A stretch of 13,258 nt of DNA from an uncultured Oscillospiraceae bacterium (lineage in GTDB: Bacteria > Bacillota > Clostridia > Oscillospirales > Oscillospiraceae), in contig CAAGBT010000097.1 of the NCBI GenBank assembly GCA_900768135.1, forward strand, positions 1 to 13,258, given 5' to 3'. The position numbers and the translations under genes are program-made. The notes under the pieces were generated by a model. It was not told the DNA's origin and did not search any database. It was given only the letters and a program-made list of their open reading frames with translations. Shown here piece after piece: positions 1 through 5,711 of the stretch; position 1 is the first letter of the stretch; each line of letters begins with the position of its first letter.

Positions 1-169
1 GCAGGGACCTGCCACAAAGGCTGTACACGATTTTATCCGCCAAAAGGTCAGCTTTATGGACAAGGACCGCTTTATTTACCCCGATCTTGAATATGTTTAC
101 GGGCTGATCCGCGAAGGCACGGTCGTTGAAATCGCCGAGGCCGTTGCCGGCACGCTGAACTTTGAATAA
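1..169 (+). CDS. Aromatic amino acid lyase (HAL/PAL family), C-terminal fragment, cut by window edge
   Basis: Only the last 55 or so residues are inside the window, read in the frame that starts at base 2 and ends in TAA at 167-169. They align without gaps to the C-terminus of the complete lyase-like protein that follows. Both share the pattern P-x(6)-D-F-x-R-x(2)-V-x-F-x-D-x-D-R-x(2)-Y-P-D-x(2)-Y and end in Leu-x-Phe. About one third of the roughly 53 aligned positions are identical by eye, so the two are paralogues rather than a recent duplication. The next gene starts 27 nt downstream with its own Shine-Dalgarno, so the two probably share a transcript. The active-site loop lies upstream of the window, so it cannot be said whether this copy is a normal MIO enzyme. 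Family assignment rests on the neighbour and is fairly sure; substrate is unknown. Confidence 0.8.
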   Translation, partial: QGPATKAVHDFIRQKVSFMDKDRFIYPDLEYVYGLIREGTVVEIAEAVAGTLNFE

Positions 170-196
170 ACACTCTCTTTTGCGGAGGAAACTGTT

Positions 197-1759
197 ATGG
201 AACTATCCGTAAAAAATGCCAGAAGTATTCCGACCGTCACAATCACCGACTGTATGCCAACGCTGGAGGAATTCATTGCCGTCTCTAAATATGGAGCCAG
301 GGTTGAATTTGCTCCCAAAATGGTCGAAGCGATCAGTGCCAACCGGCGTCTGCTCGACAAATTTCTGGAAGAGGGTCGCATCATCTACGGCGTGACCACC
401 GGCTTCGGCGAAAACGTCCGATATACGGTGTCTCCCGAGGACGCAAGCAGACTGCAGGAAAACATTGTTCGCACCCACTCTGTTTCCGTTGGTGAACCGC
501 TTGACCGTGAACAGGCGCGCGCCGTAATGCTCATGACCATTCTTAACGATGGAAAGGGATACTCCGGCATCCGCATCGAAACACTTGACCTGATCCGCCA
601 AATGCTGAACCTTGACCTCTACCCCTGGGCGCCCGGCGAAGGATCTGTTGGCTATCTCGGCGTGGAGGGCCACTTTGCCATGGCCTACATCGGAGAGGGT
701 CAAATATACGACCATGGCGTGCTGCTGGATGCCGGCCAGGTGCTTGCTAAATACGGCCTCACGCCGTTGAAGCTTGCCTGCAAGGAAGGTCTCTCCATGC
801 TCAACGGCACGATCACCGTTACCGCACTCGGACTGCTGGCGCTGTATGAGAGCGTGATCACCATGCAGAATGTTGAGATCGCAGGTGCGCTGTGTTTTGA
901 GGCGCTGCGCGGCACCGACCGCGCGCTTGACCCACGCATTCACGCCGCCAAAAAGCACAAAGAACAGAATATGGCGGCAAGCAATCTGCGCCGTATGCTC
1001 TCTGGCAGCGAAATCTGTGAACGATATCGCAGCGTCAAAGTACAGGATGCTTATGTTATGCGTTCTATGGCACAGATCCACGGCGCGGCCAAAAAGCTGA
1101 TCCGCGAGGCGTACGAGGTCATTGTCAGTGAAATGCACTCCGTCAGCGACAACCCTGAAATTTTTGCCGAAGGCGAAAACGATGGCGTGGCTCTCATGTG
1201 CGGCAACTTTGACGGCAGCTTCGTCGGCTCGCACGCCGATATGCTAGCGATGGCTGCAGCCATCGCGGGCAACCTTGTTGAACGCGGCACCGACCGCATG
1301 GTCAACCGCAATCTCAACGATGGGCTTCCTGCCTTCCTTGTCTCCAATCCCGGTCTCAACAGCGGCTTTATGATCCCGCAATATACCGCTGCCGGCCTGA
1401 TGAACGAGATCAAGCACCTTGCCGTTCCCGCAACGATCGATTCCATCCCAACCTGCGCCAGCCAGGAAGACCCGGTATCCATGGCGTACTATGCATCGAA
1501 GAAAGCCCTTGCCAGCATGAAAAAGCTTCAGTATGTTACCGCTATTGAGATCTATGTCGCATTGCAGGCAATAGACTTCCTCAAGCCGCTCTCTCCCTCC
1601 CCGGTGCTTGGCAAGCTGTACGATTTTGTACGCAGAACCGTTCCATTTGTGGACAACGACCGCTATCTTTACCCCGATATTGCCTACATTACTGACCGCG
1701 TGCGCGACTGCTCGTTTATCGATCTCGTAGAAAACGAGATCGGCGCGCTGGAATTCTGA
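197..1759 (+). CDS. HAL/PAL-family protein lacking the MIO tripeptide (annotated-type 'histidine ammonia-lyase')
   Basis: A 520-aa cytosolic protein of the aromatic amino acid lyase fold, close to the usual HutH length. Start ATG is 8 nt after GGAGG at 184-188. Recognisable family landmarks, with the usual HutH equivalent in brackets, are Y64 in YGVTTGFG (Y53), H94 (H83), N203 in LNGT (N195), Y286 and R289 in QDAYVMR (Y280, R283), the NSVSDNP-like stretch 314-320, F338 in GNFDG (F329) and E424 in SQED (E414). Known enzymes have GSVG-ASG-DLAP here, with the ASG cyclising autocatalytically to the MIO prosthetic group. This protein reads GSVG-YLG-VEGH (149-159), and the segment from GSVG to IGEG is 12 residues instead of 15. 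The nucleophile-forming Ala and Ser are therefore absent, and the His after SQED is Pro (P426). Standard ammonia-lyase chemistry is not expected. It could be a MIO-free enzyme, a pseudoenzyme, or a partner subunit of the upstream paralogue. No hutU, hutI or hutG is visible. Confidence 0.9.
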   Translation: MELSVKNARSIPTVTITDCMPTLEEFIAVSKYGARVEFAPKMVEAISANRRLLDKFLEEGRIIYGVTTGFGENVRYTVSPEDASRLQENIVRTHSVSVGEPLDREQARAVMLMTILNDGKGYSGIRIETLDLIRQMLNLDLYPWAPGEGSVGYLGVEGHFAMAYIGEGQIYDHGVLLDAGQVLAKYGLTPLKLACKEGLSMLNGTITVTALGLLALYESVITMQNVEIAGALCFEALRGTDRALDPRIHAAKKHKEQNMAASNLRRMLSGSEICERYRSVKVQDAYVMRSMAQIHGAAKKLIREAYEVIVSEMHSVSDNPEIFAEGENDGVALMCGNFDGSFVGSHADMLAMAAAIAGNLVERGTDRMVNRNLNDGLPAFLVSNPGLNSGFMIPQYTAAGLMNEIKHLAVPATIDSIPTCASQEDPVSMAYYASKKALASMKKLQYVTAIEIYVALQAIDFLKPLSPSPVLGKLYDFVRRTVPFVDNDRYLYPDIAYITDRVRDCSFIDLVENEIGALEF

Positions 1760-1867
1760 TGCCCCGCCGCCCCTGGACGGGTTCCATTCGCAGCCGTCCC
1801 TTCCTTTTGGAAGAGCGCTGCAATTCCCGAACAGCAGGAATTCTTTGGCTGAGTTCTCTTTTGAGCG

Positions 1868-1903
1868 AAAAGGAAAGCGCCGCCCACGGCGGCGCTTTCC
1901 TTT
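1868..1903. terminator. Bidirectional intrinsic terminator between lyase gene and FTR gene
   Basis: A 13-bp perfect GC-rich stem pairs 1872-1884 (GGAAAGCGCCGCC) with 1888-1900 across a CAC loop. A runs on the left (1868-1871) and T runs on the right (1901-1903) let it work in both directions. It lies between the convergent stops of the lyase-like gene (1759) and the FTR-like gene (1912). The segment 1760-1867 before it holds two weak inverted repeats and no gene that I can support. Confidence 0.88.
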
Positions 1904-1911
1904 GTCTGCGC

Positions 1912-2109
1912 TTACTTTTCCTTGTAATAAAGGCGGCAGTGGCAGTAGCCCTCGAATTCCGGGTCGGCGATCTGTTCACGGAACTCCCTGCACATACAGA
2001 TGTTGTCCTCCGTCTTTTGCAGCCGGCAGGGACACTGCAATTCGCGCTTGAGCAGCGCGGCGCGCAGGCGCGCTACGACCTCCGCATCTTCATTGTACCG
2101 TATCTTCAT
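1912..2109 (-). CDS. Ferredoxin:thioredoxin reductase catalytic-chain homologue (short form)
   Basis: A 65-aa protein carrying the complete FTR catalytic signature: C26-P-C28, C38-M-C40 and C56-H-C58. By analogy with the characterised plant/cyanobacterial catalytic chain, C28 and C58 would form the redox-active disulfide, and C26, C38, C40 and C56 would ligate a [4Fe-4S] cluster. It would pass electrons one at a time from ferredoxin to a thioredoxin disulfide. It is shorter than the roughly 110-residue plant-type chain, lacking most of the N-terminal region, and no variable subunit is present. The ATG at 2109 overlaps the TGA of the upstream thioredoxin-fusion gene (ATGA, 2109-2106), with AAGGA just before it, so translation is coupled. 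An in-frame GTG nine bases upstream is less likely. The adjacent thioredoxin is the obvious partner. The identity of the electron donor is inference. Confidence 0.85.
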   Translation of the reverse strand: MKIRYNEDAEVVARLRAALLKRELQCPCRLQKTEDNICMCREFREQIADPEFEGYCHCRLYYKEK

Positions 2110-2861
2110 TCCTTGCACTTCTCCAGCATTTCTTTGATATCCGCCTTGTCGTGTACGCCGACCATGCCGGTGAGCGTGTGGCGATCCTGCACAACGGCAA
2201 GCGTTGGGATGGAATCGATGCCGAACATCGACGCAAGGTTCGGCTGCTCGTCAACATTGACCTTGCAGAACTTCACCTTGTCCTCCTCGGCGTTCAGCTC
2301 GGCAAACACCGGCGCCATCATTTTGCAGGGCTGGCACCATTCCGCCCAGAAGTCGATGAGGATCAGGCCCGGATCGTCCAGCACCTCAAGCTGGAAATTT
2401 TCCTCCGTCAGTGTGACGATATCGGTAAACGTGCGCGTCTCGGTATACGGTGCATGAGAGCTGCCGCAGCCGCCGCAGCCCGCGCCGCAAGCGCTGCATC
2501 CGCCCCCGCAGCCCGCGCCGCAGCCGTCGGCGCTCGAATCGCTGCCGCCGGTCATCAGCTCAAGATTGCCCTGGAGGAAACTGTCAACCGCCTCGTCCGC
2601 GTTTCCGGATACGCCGGAGACGAGCAGCATGTGTGCGTTGTCGATGGCGGCGTGCGCGCCCGCGCCGATATTGCCGCAGATAACAAGATCCACGCCGCGG
2701 GACTTGAGGCCGTTTGCAACCTTTTCATGGTCGGTATCGTCAAACGTGACAGTCTCTTTTTCGATGGGCCTGATATCTTCAATGGTATAAATCGTGAAGG
2801 TCTTTGCATGGCCGAAATGCTGCATAATCTGACCATCTTCACAGGGAATCGCAATTTTCAT
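2106..2861 (-). CDS. NifX/NifB-type Fe-Mo cluster-binding domain fused to thioredoxin
   Basis: A 251-aa fusion. Residues 1-105 match the dinitrogenase iron-molybdenum cofactor (NifX/NafY/NifB C-terminal) fold: MKIAIPCEDG start, HFGHA at 15-19, and a strand-turn VDLVICGNIGAGA at 58-70. Residues 114-132 form a Cys/Gly-rich linker (seven Cys in about 20 residues) able to bind a metal or cluster. Residues about 145-251 are a thioredoxin with W-C-Q-P-C at 175-179 and the cis-Pro loop SIPT at 217-220. Gln replaces the usual Gly in the active site, which should shift its redox potential. The ATG at 2861 is preceded by AAAGGAAA at good spacing; a longer open frame upstream lacks a site and runs over the promoter, so it was rejected. 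The FTR-like gene overlaps its stop. No nitrogenase genes are visible, so a role in cluster handling or redox signalling is inference. Confidence 0.88.
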   Translation of the reverse strand: MKIAIPCEDGQIMQHFGHAKTFTIYTIEDIRPIEKETVTFDDTDHEKVANGLKSRGVDLVICGNIGAGAHAAIDNAHMLLVSGVSGNADEAVDSFLQGNLELMTGGSDSSADGCGAGCGGGCSACGAGCGGCGSSHAPYTETRTFTDIVTLTEENFQLEVLDDPGLILIDFWAEWCQPCKMMAPVFAELNAEEDKVKFCKVNVDEQPNLASMFGIDSIPTLAVVQDRHTLTGMVGVHDKADIKEMLEKCKE

Positions 2862-2890
2862 GATTGTTTCCTTTCCGCGTCTGCATTTAA

Positions 2891-2908
2891 CGGCGGAGTA
2901 CTCCGCCG
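2891..2908. promoter_or_regulatory. 18-bp perfect palindrome in leader of NifX-Trx/FTR operon
   Basis: CGGCGGAGTACTCCGCCG is a perfect inverted repeat without spacer. It sits about 25-45 nt downstream of the predicted start point and 30 nt before the ATG. It has the size and position of a repressor operator. It could instead be a short mRNA hairpin affecting translation. No matching copy was noticed elsewhere in the window. Confidence 0.45.
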
Positions 2909-2941
2909 CAAGGCACGTCCTGCTTGCCGTGTCCTTTCTGT

Positions 2942-2970
2942 AGTGTACCACGCTTTCATGCGCCGTACAA
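2942..2970 (-). promoter_or_regulatory. Sigma-A-type promoter for NifX-Trx/FTR operon
   Basis: On the minus strand, TTGTAC (2970-2965) and TACACT (2947-2942) are separated by exactly 17 nt. The -35 matches three and the -10 four of six consensus positions. It lies just downstream of the terminator of the preceding gene and gives a leader of about 75 nt that contains the palindrome. Confidence 0.5.
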
Positions 2971-2987
2971 CCGAAAAATTTGTAAAC

Positions 2988-3023
2988 AAAAAAGCAGCCG
3001 CCCGGTATTTTCCGGGCGGCTGC
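2988..3023 (-). terminator. Intrinsic terminator after CD1247-type gene
   Basis: A 12-bp perfect stem pairs 2994-3005 with 3012-3023 (GCAGCCGCCCGG and its complement) around a 6-nt loop. On the minus strand it is followed by six T (2993-2988). It closes the yqeG-efp-CD1247-type block 31 nt after the last stop codon. Confidence 0.88.
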
Positions 3024-3054
3024 ACAGAGGTACGTTCAAGGGAGGGAGGCGGAC

Positions 3055-3480
3055 TTAGTCGTCCTTCTCTTCCTCGTCTTCCGCAAGATCGGCAGGATCG
3101 AATTCGAGCGTTGCGCCGCAGTTGGGGCAAACAACCTTGCCGTCCTCCAGAACGGAATCATCGAAAAAGATCTCTTCCTCGCACTCGGGGCAGGTCGTGG
3201 CGTAGCACTCCTCCTCGTCGTCCTCGTCCTCATCTTCGTCCTCGTCGCAGTCGTCATCGTCATCATAAACGATGTCTTCCACGTCGCCAAGGTCATCGCT
3301 CACAACGTCCAGCCCGTCGCCCAGCTCCATCACTTCGTCCGTCAGATCCTCGACCTCGAGAGCGATCTCGTCGAGAACGTCTGCGATCGCGCGGAAGAGC
3401 TTGCCCTCGTTGGATTCCGCATCGAGGTTCATGCCTTCCATCAGGCCCTTGAGATATGCAACCTTTTCAGAAATGCCCAT
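3055..3480 (-). CDS. CD1247-type protein: helical N-terminus, acidic tract, zinc ribbon
   Basis: A 141-aa conserved clostridial protein of unknown function. Residues 1-70 are helical and heptad-like (start MGISEKVAYLKGLMEGM) and resemble the family named after C. difficile CD1247. Residues 73-91 are almost all Asp/Glu. Residues 97-121 carry a treble-Cys-pair zinc ribbon with CPEC and CPNCG, so C97, C100, C118 and C121 should bind zinc. The tail is again acidic. It has no signal peptide or membrane segment. The ATG follows GAAAGGAG at good spacing, and efp ends 69 nt upstream with no terminator between, so co-transcription is likely. The acidic tract is encoded by a low-complexity run of GAC/GAG-type codons that would be prone to length change. 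The combination could suit contact with a basic partner such as RNA polymerase or a ribosomal protein, but that is speculation. Confidence 0.8.
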   Translation of the reverse strand: MGISEKVAYLKGLMEGMNLDAESNEGKLFRAIADVLDEIALEVEDLTDEVMELGDGLDVVSDDLGDVEDIVYDDDDDCDEDEDEDEDDEEECYATTCPECEEEIFFDDSVLEDGKVVCPNCGATLEFDPADLAEDEEEKDD

Positions 3481-3549
3481 TGTAATACTCCTTTCCGCAT
3501 CCAGAACTGCGATCTCCTGTGATTACTATTGTATGCTTGCCGTATGCTT

Positions 3550-4116
3550 TTACTTGGCGCGGCTGAGATACTCGCCCGTGCGGGTATCGATCGTGATCTT
3601 GTCGCCGATGTTGACAAAGAGGGGGACCTTGATCTCCGCGCCGGTCTCGAGCGTTGCGGGCTTGAGGGTGTTGGTCGCGGTGTTGCCGGCAAGGCCCGGC
3701 TCGGTATCGATGACTTCAAGATCGACAAAGTTCGGCGCTTCCACGCCAAAGACGTTGCCCTTGAGGGACAGGACCGTACACATGGTATTCTCCTTGACGA
3801 AGCGGAACGCGTCGCCGAGCATGTCGCGGTTCAGCGGGACCATATCGTAGGTCTCCTGATCCATGAAATAATACAGGTCGCCGTCGCTGTAGCTGTATTC
3901 CATGTTCTTGCGTTCAATGGAGGCTTCCTCAAACTTCGCGGTGGGGTTGAAAGAGGTCTCGGTCACGCCGCCGGTGACGACGTTCTTCATCTTGGTACGC
4001 ACAAACGCCGCACCCTTGCCGGGCTTGACGTGCTGGAACTCGACGACCTGATAAAACTTGCCGTCCATCTCGAATACTTTACCGTTTCTGAAATCACCAG
4101 CGGTAATCGTTGCCAT
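3550..4116 (-). CDS. efp: Elongation factor P
   Basis: A 188-aa protein of normal EF-P length that binds between the ribosomal P and E sites and rescues ribosomes stalled at polyproline stretches. The N-terminal KOW-like domain opens with MATITAGDFRNGKVFEMDGK. The loop KPGKG at 31-35 presents K34, the position that is lysylated, hydroxylated or otherwise modified in many bacteria. Two OB-type domains follow, ending GDKITIDTRTGEYLSR, the typical C-terminal signature. The ATG at 4116 follows AGGAGGAAA. An in-frame extension upstream of it has no support. No modification gene is visible here. It sits between yqeG and the zinc-ribbon gene with no terminator on either side, but a good -10 in front suggests its own promoter too. 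Confidence 0.97.
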   Translation of the reverse strand: MATITAGDFRNGKVFEMDGKFYQVVEFQHVKPGKGAAFVRTKMKNVVTGGVTETSFNPTAKFEEASIERKNMEYSYSDGDLYYFMDQETYDMVPLNRDMLGDAFRFVKENTMCTVLSLKGNVFGVEAPNFVDLEVIDTEPGLAGNTATNTLKPATLETGAEIKVPLFVNIGDKITIDTRTGEYLSRAK

Positions 4117-4170
4117 AACTGTTTCCTCCTGTATTCCCGAGAGCGGAAGCGTTCCGCCCTCAAAATCAAA

Positions 4171-4176
4171 ATTATA
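4171..4176 (-). promoter_or_regulatory. Possible -10 box of efp
   Basis: A perfect TATAAT on the minus strand, 55 nt before the efp ATG. I see no convincing -35 at 16-18 nt, so this is a partial promoter at best. A small inverted repeat, GCGGAA-GCG-TTCCGC (4143-4157), lies in the resulting leader. Confidence 0.35.
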
Positions 4177-4247
4177 ACGCGGCACATAACCTTGAGTATT
4201 CTACAGCATATTGCGCCGCAATGCAAGCATTTTTCCGCAGATCGCGC

Positions 4248-4775
4248 TTATTTTTGCAAATTTTCCCGTGCCGTCCGCACATCGTGCGCGCTCGCCCGCT
4301 TGAATGGCTGCTGGAGTGCGTGCAGCACATGGTTCCATGCGCCGCGCGGCCCACCCTTCGGCTCGACCATCAGCATCAGCAGGCCGCTGCGCCGCGCGCC
4401 AAGCGTATCGGTAAGCAGCTTATCGCCGAGCATCGCCGTTTCCTCCGCGCGCACTCCATAGCGAGCCATCGCCTCATCAAAGCCGCGTGCCGACGGCTTG
4501 CCCGCATGACCGACGTATCCGATCCCGAGCGGCGCGCAAAATCGCTTCACGCGCGCACTGCTGCGATTATTGGAGAGGATGACAACGGTGACGCCGGACG
4601 CGCGCAGCGCGCCGATCCACGCCTTCAGCGGCTCATCCGGTTCCTTCTGGCGCTTGGGCGCAAGGGTATAGTCAAGGTCGCAGAGCAGCAGGCGAACGCC
4701 CCTTTCCCGCAGGAATTCCGGCGTAACGGCGGTATAATCATCAAACACCCAATGCGGGCAAAGCAGGCTGAGCAT
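4248..4775 (-). CDS. yqeG: YqeG-family HAD (IIIA) phosphatase
   Basis: A 175-aa cytosolic HAD-superfamily hydrolase. Motif I is D33-L-D35-Y-T37-L, giving the nucleophile and general acid/base aspartates. Motif II is LSNN at 67-70. The conserved Lys is K93 in GKPS. Motif III is G117-D118-K-L-L-T-D123. The short insert-free core and the start (LCPHWVFDDYTAVTPEFL) are typical of YqeG. The biological substrate is not settled in the family. In Bacillus, yqeG heads a cluster with yqeH, aroE, yhbY, nadD, yqeK and rsfS. Here the later members lie together at 8901-12412 while yqeG sits apart with efp, and yqeH and aroE are not in the window. The start at 4775 is supported by GGGAG at good spacing and a promoter just upstream. 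Confidence 0.92.
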   Translation of the reverse strand: MLSLLCPHWVFDDYTAVTPEFLRERGVRLLLCDLDYTLAPKRQKEPDEPLKAWIGALRASGVTVVILSNNRSSARVKRFCAPLGIGYVGHAGKPSARGFDEAMARYGVRAEETAMLGDKLLTDTLGARRSGLLMLMVEPKGGPRGAWNHVLHALQQPFKRASAHDVRTARENLQK

Positions 4776-4832
4776 AACGGTCTCCCATCGCGCATAAAAT
4801 TAGCACAAACGGCGGCAATGCGCCGTACCCTT

Positions 4833-4861
4833 ATTATACGCACTCCGTCCGTTTTGTACAA
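4833..4861 (-). promoter_or_regulatory. Promoter for yqeG
   Basis: On the minus strand, TTGTAC (4861-4856), a 17-nt spacer and a perfect TATAAT (4838-4833). It lies about 60 nt before the yqeG ATG. It uses the same TTGTAC -35 variant as the NifX-Trx promoter. The -35 overlaps the start region of the divergent plus-strand gene. Confidence 0.6.
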
Positions 4862-4874
4862 GGGGGGATTTTTT

Positions 4875-5639
4875 CTGACTGCATACCTCGCCATTACGCC
4901 CGCAGCGCTTGCGCGGCGCACTCCGGCTCCCCGGCTGCCGCTCGTTCACATCGCCTATACCATCGACGAAAACGGATGTCTTGCCCGCTGCCGCGCCCCG
5001 GAACCGCCGCGCGGCGGAATGATGGGGCTGTGCGACCGCTGCCCGGCGCACATCCGGCATCCGGACGCGCTCTGCCGCGCCGTGACCGGCGAGTGTCGGT
5101 CGCGCGGCTACAGCGGCGTTCTGGCGGACTTTGACACGCCGTGTCCTGACGACCGTCCGGCCTTTCTGGAAGCGCTTGCCCGTTCGCTTGGCGCGCAGGG
5201 GCTGCCGCTTTACTGCCCGCTCGCGCTGAACGCCGCCGGCGCACGGCTGATTATCGGCACGGCGCTCTCCGGCGGGTCGCTGCGCGCAATGCTGGAGGAG
5301 GCGGCCGCTCGGTGCGGCGCACAGCGGCTGGCTCTGGACCTGGAGCGTGTGCGGATGGACTTTCCGCTCCCCTGCCCGACCGGCTGCGGCACGCCGCTCA
5401 CGCGCAGCGAGCTGGCGGCGCTGCGGGAACGCCATCCCATCTCCACCTATTATTCCCGCGAGCTGATGGCCAACTACTTCACTTACACGGAAAACCGCAG
5501 CACGCACTTCGTGCTTTTTGACGATGCCGGAACGCTTCGCAAAAAGGCGGCGCTTGCGCAAAGCCTCGGTATTCAGGAAGCGTTTCTGATGTACCCGGAA
5601 GTACCGGATATCATCGCCGAGCTGGAGGAAACGCTGTAG
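4875..5639 (+). CDS. Protein of unknown function, possible TIM-barrel, apparent CTG start
   Basis: A 254-aa protein (from CTG 4875) that I do not recognise. No signal peptide, membrane helix or Cys-ligand module is certain, although Cys are frequent in the first half (35, 39, 53, 56, 67, 74, 90). Alternating hydrophobic strands and helices suggest an alpha/beta barrel: LVHIAYTI 23-30, GVLADFD 81-87, LPLYCPL 110-116, RLIIGTAL 124-131, RLALDLERV 151-159, THFVLFDD 210-217. The last part (LFDDAGTLRKKAALAQSLGI, then an aliphatic strand) recalls the end of GH18-like barrels such as SleL/YaaH, and D155-L-E157 could mimic a catalytic acid motif. This resemblance is weak. No ATG, GTG or TTG lies at a ribosome-binding distance, whereas AGGGGGG (4861-4867) is 7 nt before an in-frame CTG. 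A later ATG at residue 49 would remove the first barrel strand. It ends at a shared bidirectional terminator and seems monocistronic. Confidence 0.65.
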   Translation: MTAYLAITPAALARRTPAPRLPLVHIAYTIDENGCLARCRAPEPPRGGMMGLCDRCPAHIRHPDALCRAVTGECRSRGYSGVLADFDTPCPDDRPAFLEALARSLGAQGLPLYCPLALNAAGARLIIGTALSGGSLRAMLEEAAARCGAQRLALDLERVRMDFPLPCPTGCGTPLTRSELAALRERHPISTYYSRELMANYFTYTENRSTHFVLFDDAGTLRKKAALAQSLGIQEAFLMYPEVPDIIAELEETL

Positions 5640-5664
5640 TGCCGCGCCCGGCACGATACGGTGC

Positions 5665-5704
5665 AAAAAAGAGACACATCGCAAACGCGGTGTGTCTCTT
5701 TTTA
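5665..5704. terminator. Bidirectional intrinsic terminator between unknown gene and rpsU
   Basis: An inverted repeat pairs AAAAAGAGACACA (5666-5678) with 5691-5703, extended inward by a few pairs to a 4-nt loop. A-rich left and T-rich right flanks make it functional on both strands. It lies 26 nt after the plus-strand stop and 8 nt after the rpsU stop. Confidence 0.88.
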
Positions 5705-5711
5705 TCGGATC

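Noticed and set aside
203..1234. A 343-codon minus-strand frame inside the lyase-like gene
   Set aside because: It lies antisense to a clear family protein. Low-quality composition and no initiation signal mark it as a shadow.
197..1759. Reading the lyase pair as a classical histidine utilisation (hut) operon
   Set aside because: No urocanase, imidazolonepropionase or formiminoglutamate gene is visible and the catalytic MIO tripeptide is absent.
1760..1867. Two weak inverted repeats (around CTTCC-TTTT-GGAAG and AATTCC...GGAATT) as a small RNA or regulatory element
   Set aside because: Stems are only 5-6 bp, there is no promoter, and the strong terminator directly after explains the region.
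2862..2951. Longer N-terminus for the NifX-Trx fusion
   Set aside because: It would read through the promoter and palindrome. The family's proteins begin at MKIAIP, which here has its own ribosome binding site.
3208..3266. A trinucleotide-like low-complexity run as a non-coding repeat or CRISPR-like array
   Set aside because: It is in frame with the zinc-ribbon gene and encodes its Asp/Glu tract. There are no regular spacers.
2151..3452. A 433-codon plus-strand frame covering the redox and zinc-ribbon genes
   Set aside because: It runs through two well-supported minus-strand genes and a terminator, and its Arg/Ala-rich low-complexity product is the complement of their codons.
4221..4874. 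In-frame extension of the unknown plus-strand gene upstream to 4221
   Set aside because: It would be antisense to all of yqeG and cross its promoter. The Shine-Dalgarno at 4861-4867 points to a start near 4875.
4800..5684. A 294-codon minus-strand frame opposite the unknown gene
   Set aside because: It runs over the yqeG promoter and the bidirectional terminator and has an Arg/Ala-rich, motif-free product.
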